This document shows, one piece after another, positions 59,088 to 64,000 of a stretch of 64,000 nucleotides of DNA. A program made the position numbers and the translations under genes. Within the stretch, counting starts at the first letter, position 1. Each line of letters begins with the position of its first letter. The stretch covers positions 1-64,000 of the forward strand of contig JAPOHW010000016.1 in assembly GCA_029979265.1 (NCBI GenBank), in the 5' to 3' direction. A model generated the notes under the pieces. That model worked only from the letters and a program-made list of their open reading frames with translations, was not told the DNA's origin and did not search any database. This stretch comes from Actinomycetota bacterium (GTDB taxonomy: Bacteria; Actinomycetota; Acidimicrobiia; Acidimicrobiales; Aldehydirespiratoraceae).

Positions 59088-60449
59088 ATGACCGATACGT
59101 CCGAATTCGGAACCTTTGATTCCGATGGCAACTACATCCCCCGCCAGATCATCGACACCGACCTCGGTGGTGTCGATATCGAAGAGGCCTACACCTCCAC
59201 CATGGTCCTCGTCGAGGACGGTCAGCTCGTCGAGGGCACCGTCGTCCGAGTCGACCAGGACGAGGTTCTGCTCGACATCGGTTACAAGAGCGAGGGCGTC
59301 ATCCCGTCGCGAGAGTTGAGCATCCGCAACGACATCGACCCGTCCGACGTGGTCTCGATGGGTGAGAAAATCGAAGCGCTCGTCATCACCAAAGAAGACA
59401 AGGACGGCCGACTCGTCCTGTCGAAGAAGCGGGCCCAGTACGAGCGTGCGTGGGGCAAGATCGAGGAACTCAAAGAGGCCGACGGCATCGTCAAGGGCCT
59501 GGTCATCGAGGTGGTCAAGGGTGGCTTGATCGTCGACATCGGCCTGCGCGGTTTCCTGCCGGCTTCGCTCGTCGAGTTGCGCCGGGTTCGCGATCTGCAG
59601 CCCTATATCGGCAAGGAGGTCGAGGCGAAGATCATCGAGCTCGACAAGAACCGCAACAACGTGGTGCTCAGCCGGCGAGGCTGGCTCGAAGAGACCCAGA
59701 AAGAGCAGCGGGGTGCATTCCTCGACAATCTCAAGCCGGGTGAGCGTCGTCAGGGTGTGGTGTCGAGCGTCGTCAACTTCGGTGCGTTCGTCGACCTCGG
59801 CGGCATGGATGGGCTTGTTCACGTCTCCGAGCTCAGCTGGAAGCACGTCGATCACCCGTCGGCGGTCGTGTCGGTCGGCGACGAGATCGATGTCGAGGTT
59901 CTGGAAGTCGATCTCGATCGTGAGCGGATCAGCCTCTCTCTGAAGGCCACACAGCAAGACCCGTGGCAGGAGTTCGCCTCTGGACATCGTGTCGGTGAAC
60001 TGGTCTACGGACGCGTCACCAAGCTCGTTCCCTTCGGCTCGTTCGTGCAGGTCGGCGACGGGATCGAGGGGCTTGTCCACATTTCGGAGATGTCGGCCCA
60101 CCACGTCGATCTGCCGGAACAGGTCGTCACGCCGGGCGAGGAGCTCTGGGTCAAGATCATCGATCTCGACTTGCAACGTCGACGCATCAGCCTGTCGATC
60201 AAGCAGGCGGCCGAAGGTGGCGACGTTGCGGCCGAGTACCAAGAACACTTCGGTGAGCACGCCTACGATTCCGACGGCAACTACATCGGAGGCAGTGAGG
60301 CCTCCGAGGGCCAGGCTGCGTGGGAGGAGTACTACGCCGAGCAGGGTGAGACCTCCGAGAGTGAGGCTCTGCCCGAAGGCGAAGAGGGCGTGGAGTACGA
60401 GTACGAGTACGTCGAGGAGGAAGTGTCGGCCGAACCCGAGACCATCTGA
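59088..60449 (+). CDS. rpsA: 30S ribosomal protein S1
   Basis: 453-residue mRNA-binding ribosomal protein with four S1 domains, the short actinobacterial form (Escherichia coli has six). Domain starts can be followed at VEGTVVRVDQDEVLLDIGYK, IVKGLVIEVVKGGLIVDIGL, RRQGVVSSVVNFGAFVDLGG and ELVYGRVTKLVPFGSFVQVG. The tail is very acidic (EYEYEYVEEEVSAEPETI). The ATG is at 59088, 88 bases past the MttB-type gene; a small stem ctgtc/gacag lies in the leader. Confidence 0.97.
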   Translation: MTDTSEFGTFDSDGNYIPRQIIDTDLGGVDIEEAYTSTMVLVEDGQLVEGTVVRVDQDEVLLDIGYKSEGVIPSRELSIRNDIDPSDVVSMGEKIEALVITKEDKDGRLVLSKKRAQYERAWGKIEELKEADGIVKGLVIEVVKGGLIVDIGLRGFLPASLVELRRVRDLQPYIGKEVEAKIIELDKNRNNVVLSRRGWLEETQKEQRGAFLDNLKPGERRQGVVSSVVNFGAFVDLGGMDGLVHVSELSWKHVDHPSAVVSVGDEIDVEVLEVDLDRERISLSLKATQQDPWQEFASGHRVGELVYGRVTKLVPFGSFVQVGDGIEGLVHISEMSAHHVDLPEQVVTPGEELWVKIIDLDLQRRRISLSIKQAAEGGDVAAEYQEHFGEHAYDSDGNYIGGSEASEGQAAWEEYYAEQGETSESEALPEGEEGVEYEYEYVEEEVSAEPETI

Positions 60450-60653
60450 GCCGCTGCAGCATGGTCGGCGAGCACGACCAACCGACACCCCGAACATTCT
60501 CCTGAAGTCTTTCGTCAAGGAGATGGCTGTCGGTGACGAGAGACAAGGACGCGTTGATGTAGGTTATCTTCCGGTGCTCTAGGCCAATTGGCCCAGCTGT
60601 GCCGCGCGTTGTTCTAGCCAGCCCTGATTGTCGGACCCCGTCCCGAGGTTTTC

Positions 60654-61670
60654 GTGAGTTCCCGTAAGACGCTTATTCTTGTCATCGCAATCGTCGTGGG
60701 CATCCTTTCTGCGGTCGCCTTGATCAATTACGTCCGCGGAATCGAAGACGAGATCGCTGCGCAGAAGCAATCCGTCGACGTCTACATCGCAGTCCAGGAC
60801 ATCCCTGCAGGTACGCCGGCCGCAGAGGCGTTGCTGTTGTTCGAGGTGGCCCAGATCCCGCTCGAGTTGCGGCCCAGCACGTTCCTTCCGATCGATGGCG
60901 AGGAACAGATCACCGGCCTGGTTGCGGGCGGCATCATCCCGAAGAATCAGGTGATCTTGGCCAGTGGCCAGTGGGTGAGGCCTGAGCTCGTCCGTCGGAG
61001 CTTCGTCGACCAGATCCCGTCAGGACAGGTTGCAATCACGCTGCAGATCGGACAGATCAGCGGTGTCGGGGGCTATCTGCAGCCCGGAGACGAGGTCAAC
61101 CTGCTGGTTCGCAATGACCCCTTCAGCTGCCTCGAAGACGAAGAAGAGGACCAGGAAACAACCACGACGGCCGATGGTGAAACGGTCACGACCGTCGAGA
61201 GTGACACGTCGATCGACTTGGAGGAGTTGCCGGTCGAGGAGCTGTACTGCACCTGGGGACAACCAGCCCGCTACGTCTTTCAGCGGCTCGAAATTCTCGC
61301 CGTCGGTGCCCGTCAGCTCGTGGCTCCCGGGCAAGAAGATTCCGGTGCGATCATCCCCCAGGGAGGCGCCATCACCTTTGCGGTGCCGAACGAGGCTGCA
61401 CAGCTTCTCGCCTCGATATCGGAGCAGAACATCTATCTGACGCTTCTGCCCGAAGATTACGAAGCCGAGCCGCTTCGCGCCCTCACCCTCGATCTATTGC
61501 GGGGACCGACCCCGGCGGAGATTGCAGAGTGTCTCACTCCGTACGGCCCGGATGGATTCATCGAAGGCGACTTGGTCGATGACTCTTCGGACACCGATGG
61601 CGACGACGGTGGGGAGCCGACCCAGCACTTCAGCTGCGATACGCTTTGGGTCGAGGACGAAGAGGAGTAG
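60654..61670 (+). CDS. cpaB: Flp/Tad pilus assembly protein CpaB (RcpC)
   Basis: 338-residue protein with one N-terminal membrane helix (ILVIAIVVGILSAVALINYV, about 7-26) and a SAF/RcpC periplasmic region: VDVYIAVQDIPAGTPA, IIPKNQVILASGQWV, QVAITLQIGQISGVGGYLQPGDEVN. Between the two parts lie acidic, Thr-rich inserts, and the C-terminus is strongly acidic with the Cys pair ECLTPYG / FSCDTLW. GTG start at 60654. The 204-bp gap before it holds a perfect 12-bp palindrome ggccaattggcc (60582-60593). It opens the Tad locus. Confidence 0.9.
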   Translation: MSSRKTLILVIAIVVGILSAVALINYVRGIEDEIAAQKQSVDVYIAVQDIPAGTPAAEALLLFEVAQIPLELRPSTFLPIDGEEQITGLVAGGIIPKNQVILASGQWVRPELVRRSFVDQIPSGQVAITLQIGQISGVGGYLQPGDEVNLLVRNDPFSCLEDEEEDQETTTTADGETVTTVESDTSIDLEELPVEELYCTWGQPARYVFQRLEILAVGARQLVAPGQEDSGAIIPQGGAITFAVPNEAAQLLASISEQNIYLTLLPEDYEAEPLRALTLDLLRGPTPAEIAECLTPYGPDGFIEGDLVDDSSDTDGDDGGEPTQHFSCDTLWVEDEEE

Positions 61671-61678
61671 CCCAGGAG

Positions 61679-62935
61679 ATGTCGGGTTCCTTCATCGATG
61701 ACGCTGACGCCTTGTCGCCGGGCCATACCGCCGACCCAAGTGCTGATCGGGCGGCTGTGAACCTGGTTGTAATCGACTCCGACGAGACTTCTCGTCATGA
61801 TCTCGTGTCCCAGGCGGGCGCAGAGGTCGTCGGCTTTGCAACCATTGCCGATCTTGTGCCGTACCTCGACGGCGAGATCGTCGTGTTGGTGCTCGGTCCG
61901 ACCTGCATTGTCGACGGTTCCCTCCCAGCAATCGAGCAGGTCCTGCGCGATCACAGCGAACTCGGGGCAATTCTGGTCGCCGAGGACATCACCACCAGCC
62001 TGCTCACCCAAGCGTTGCGAGCAGGGGTGAAAGATGTGATCGCAGCACCGATCGACCAAGAGCAACTTGCCGAATCGATTGTGCGAGCGACGCCCACGAA
62101 GGTTGTCGTTGCTAAGGATGCAGCCACTGCCTCGGCGAGCACAGATCAGGTGTTCGAGGCTGACGGAGAGCTGGGCAAAGTCATCACCGTGTTCAGCACC
62201 AAGGGTGGTGCAGGCAAGTCGGTCATCGCCGCCAATCTCGCGGTCGTACTCGCCGATCGCAGCGAGAAGCCGGTCTGTTTGGTAGATGCCGATCTCCAGT
62301 TCGGCGATATCGCCGTGATGCTGAAGCTCTCACCCCAGCACACGGTGGTCGACGCCGTGAATTCCCTCGATCGCCTCGACGAGACCCTGATCCAGAGTCT
62401 GCTGGTCACCCACGAGTCGTCCGGTCTCCTGATCCTTCCCGCGCCGCTGGAGCCGGCATTTGCTGACCAAATCGGCGCTCCAGAGGTAACCCAGATCATC
62501 GAGCTCCTCCGTCGCTTTTGCTCGCATGTCGTGGTCGATACGCCGGCGTATTTCAACGACGTCGTACTTGGGTTGATCGAGATGAGTGATGAAGTTCTGC
62601 TCGTGGCCGGCATGGACATCCCGAACATCAAGAACGTCAAGATCGGTTTGCAAACGCTGCGGCTGCTCAACACGCCCATGGAAAAGCTTCGGCTGGTCCT
62701 GAACCGGTCGAATTCAAAGGTGATGCTCGATGTGGGCGAGGTCGAGCGGAACCTTCAGGTGACCGCAGACGCGCTGATTCCGAGTGACATCGTGGTGCCG
62801 CAGGCAGTCAACCGAGGTGTGCCGGTCGTGCAGAGCGCTCCGCGCTCAGGGGTCACGAAAGCAATCGAGCAGCTCGCTGATCTGTTTTCGCCGCAGCCTT
62901 CGCCCACCGCCAAGAGCAAGAAACGACGCAAGTAG
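61679..62935 (+). CDS. tadZ: Tad pilus localisation ATPase TadZ/CpaE
   Basis: 418-residue ParA/MinD-type ATPase. An N-terminal pseudo-receiver (LVVIDSDETSRHDLVSQAGA, LVAEDITTSLLTQALRAGV) precedes the P-loop VFSTKGGAGKSVIAANLAV and the Walker A' deviant Lys, CLVDADLQFGDIAVML and VVVDTPAYFNDVV. In the Tad system it directs the pilus machine to the pole. ATG at 61679 with caggag ribosome site, 8 bases after cpaB. Confidence 0.92.
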   Translation: MSGSFIDDADALSPGHTADPSADRAAVNLVVIDSDETSRHDLVSQAGAEVVGFATIADLVPYLDGEIVVLVLGPTCIVDGSLPAIEQVLRDHSELGAILVAEDITTSLLTQALRAGVKDVIAAPIDQEQLAESIVRATPTKVVVAKDAATASASTDQVFEADGELGKVITVFSTKGGAGKSVIAANLAVVLADRSEKPVCLVDADLQFGDIAVMLKLSPQHTVVDAVNSLDRLDETLIQSLLVTHESSGLLILPAPLEPAFADQIGAPEVTQIIELLRRFCSHVVVDTPAYFNDVVLGLIEMSDEVLLVAGMDIPNIKNVKIGLQTLRLLNTPMEKLRLVLNRSNSKVMLDVGEVERNLQVTADALIPSDIVVPQAVNRGVPVVQSAPRSGVTKAIEQLADLFSPQPSPTAKSKKRRK

Positions 62936-62979
62936 GGTGGGCAGTGATTCGTACCTGTACTTCTGTGTGAGGGATACCG

Positions 62980-64000
62980 ATGAGTCTCTTCAAGCGTCTC
63001 CAAGAATCTGACCAGGCGGTCGAATCGGAGCCGGTGCCCGATGAGGGTTCGACGGCGCGCGATGAAGCGCCCGCACAACCAACTCCTCCAACCGCAAATC
63101 CGTCAACCGCAAAGACTCCAACCGGACTTGCTGCCGCACAAAAGGCAAAGGCGGCTCCGGCGAAGGATCTCCCGAATCGTCGCGATCCCGCTCGCGACGA
63201 ACTGCGGCGCCGCATCCATCAAAATCTGATCGTAGAGATCGGGCCCAGCCTCTATGACGCAGATCTCAACGACGACGAGTTGCGGGCAAAGGTCCTCGAG
63301 CAGTTGCAAGCGGCGATTGCGAAGGAGCGCACCCCACTGTCAGCGGCCGACAGGGCCGAGCTGATCGACGAGGTCTCCGACGACATCCTTGGGTACGGGC
63401 CGATCGATCCCTTGCTGCGTGACGACGACGTGTCGGAGATCATGTGCAATGGCCCGGACTCGATCTATGTAGAGCGCTCGGGCAAGCTCACCAAAGATCC
63501 GATCACGTTTGTCGACGAAGCACACTTGCGGCGAATCATCGACAAGATCGTCGGGCAGGTCGGTCGCCGCATCGACGAGGCATCGCCGATGTGTGATGCC
63601 CGTCTCCCTGATGGATCTCGTGTCAACGCCGTCATCGCACCACTGACGATCGGTGGTCCCTTCCTGACCATCAGGAAGTTCAAAGCCGATCCGCTCCAGG
63701 TCGATGACCTCATCCGCTTCGGAACGTTCGACGCAAACGCAGCCCGCTTCCTTCAGGCTTGTGTCGTCGGGCGCCTGAACATGATCGTGTCCGGCGGCAC
63801 AGGCACCGGCAAGACCACAACGCTGAACGTGCTCTCTTCCTTCATCCCGTCTGATGAACGGGTCGTCACCGTGGAGGACGCCAAGGAGCTCCAACTCCAT
63901 CAGGATCATGTGCTGTGCCTCGAGACCCGGCCGCCCAACATCGAGGGCCGTGGCGCAGTGAGCATTCGCGATCTCGTGAAGAACTCACTGCGTATGCGCC
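62980..64000 (+). CDS. cpaF: Tad pilus secretion ATPase CpaF/TadA (3' partial)
   Basis: Type II/IV secretion ATPase that powers Tad pilus assembly. The ATG at 62980 starts a frame open to the window end, 340 residues visible. A Pro/Thr/Ala-rich lead of ~65 residues precedes the N-domain ([24 protein letters not shown]) and the ATPase core: [16 protein letters not shown] (Walker A), [13 protein letters not shown] (Asp box) and [18 protein letters not shown] just before the edge. The C-terminal His box lies beyond 64000. Confidence 0.93.
   Translation, partial: MSLFKRLQESDQAVESEPVPDEGSTARDEAPAQPTPPTANPSTAKTPTGLAAAQKAKAAPAKDLPNRRDPARDELRRRIHQNLIVEIGPSLYDADLNDDELRAKVLEQLQAAIAKERTPLSAADRAELIDEVSDDILGYGPIDPLLRDDDVSEIMCNGPDSIYVERSGKLTKDPITFVDEAHLRRIIDKIVGQVGRRIDEASPMCDARLPDGSRVNAVIAPLTIGGPFLTIRKFKADPLQVDDLIRFGTFDANAARFLQACVVGRLNMIVSGGTGTGKTTTLNVLSSFIPSDERVVTVEDAKELQLHQDHVLCLETRPPNIEGRGAVSIRDLVKNSLRMR

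Noticed and set aside
59007..60518. 503-codon minus-strand frame
   Set aside because: Antisense to rpsA; Leu/Asp/Gly-rich composition is the mirror of the S1 domains and no family pattern is present.

Overview
The window is GC-rich, densely coded chromosomal DNA from an actinobacterium. Several traits point that way. There is a mycothione reductase. The block gcvH / FHA / MerR / DUF151 / MerR matches the mycobacterial Rv1826-Rv1830 neighbourhood, and an ANTAR regulator lies next to polA and rpsA as in Mycobacterium. Two luciferase-like (F420/flavin) oxidoreductases, many SDR, thiolase and acyl-CoA genes, and a Tad pilus locus add to this. Fatty acids are made by a stand-alone type II fabD-fabH-fabG-acpP-fabF operon. 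Together with the marine-style metabolism this suggests the class Acidimicrobiia (Ilumatobacter-like). That placement is inference; I could not run a search.

Layout. 1-5575: partial LLM oxidoreductase, a TauD dioxygenase, a DAO-family flavoenzyme, an HD-domain protein with a diiron-oxygenase ligand set, and two SDR enzymes. 5644-8297: a Fur regulator, selD (selenophosphate synthetase with an in-frame UGA selenocysteine codon) and a nitronate monooxygenase-like gene. 8306-11762: a cobalamin riboswitch followed by btuFCD-cobO, a complete B12 uptake and adenosylation operon. 11781-17623: tRNA-dihydrouridine synthase, a four-copy 33-bp hairpin repeat, an unusual Maf / PLP-decarboxylase fusion, an unknown membrane protein, an SRAP protein and a HIT protein. 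17647-23014: pgsA and the gcvH-FHA-merR-hpt-DUF151-merR-gcvT cluster. 23022-30069: aroC, glpD, an acyl-CoA synthetase, an SDR, mycothione reductase and a lipoprotein. 30091-35407: a molybdopterin oxidoreductase, a MaoC / CitE-like pair, a VOC protein and an LLM oxidoreductase behind a KstR-like palindrome. 35455-38562: gcvP behind a glycine riboswitch. 38613-44519: CPBP protease, an unknown protein, a DUF35-thiolase-crotonase operon, a GHMP kinase and a truncated haemoglobin. 44677-49805: HU, fabZ and the fab operon. 49975-60449: tRNA-Leu(CAA), small proteins, pdtaR-like regulator, polA, a 2OG oxygenase, HNH nuclease, methyltransferase, an MttB-family methyltransferase and rpsA. 60654-64000: the first three genes of a Tad pilus locus, the last cut by the window end.

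How the parts connect. The glycine cleavage system is split over three places (gcvH, gcvT, gcvP), with only gcvP under a glycine riboswitch. B12 uptake is riboswitch-controlled, and an MttB-type (corrinoid-dependent family) gene lies in the same window. Lipid or steroid-like catabolism is suggested by the acyl-CoA synthetase, the thiolase/DUF35/crotonase set and the KstR-like operator. The most unusual items are the Sec-containing SelD that a plain stop-to-stop reading truncates, the Maf-decarboxylase fusion whose 3' end has been tandemly copied, FabD with a biotinyl-like tail, and a possible phosphonate- or amine-oxidising cluster at 861-3762.
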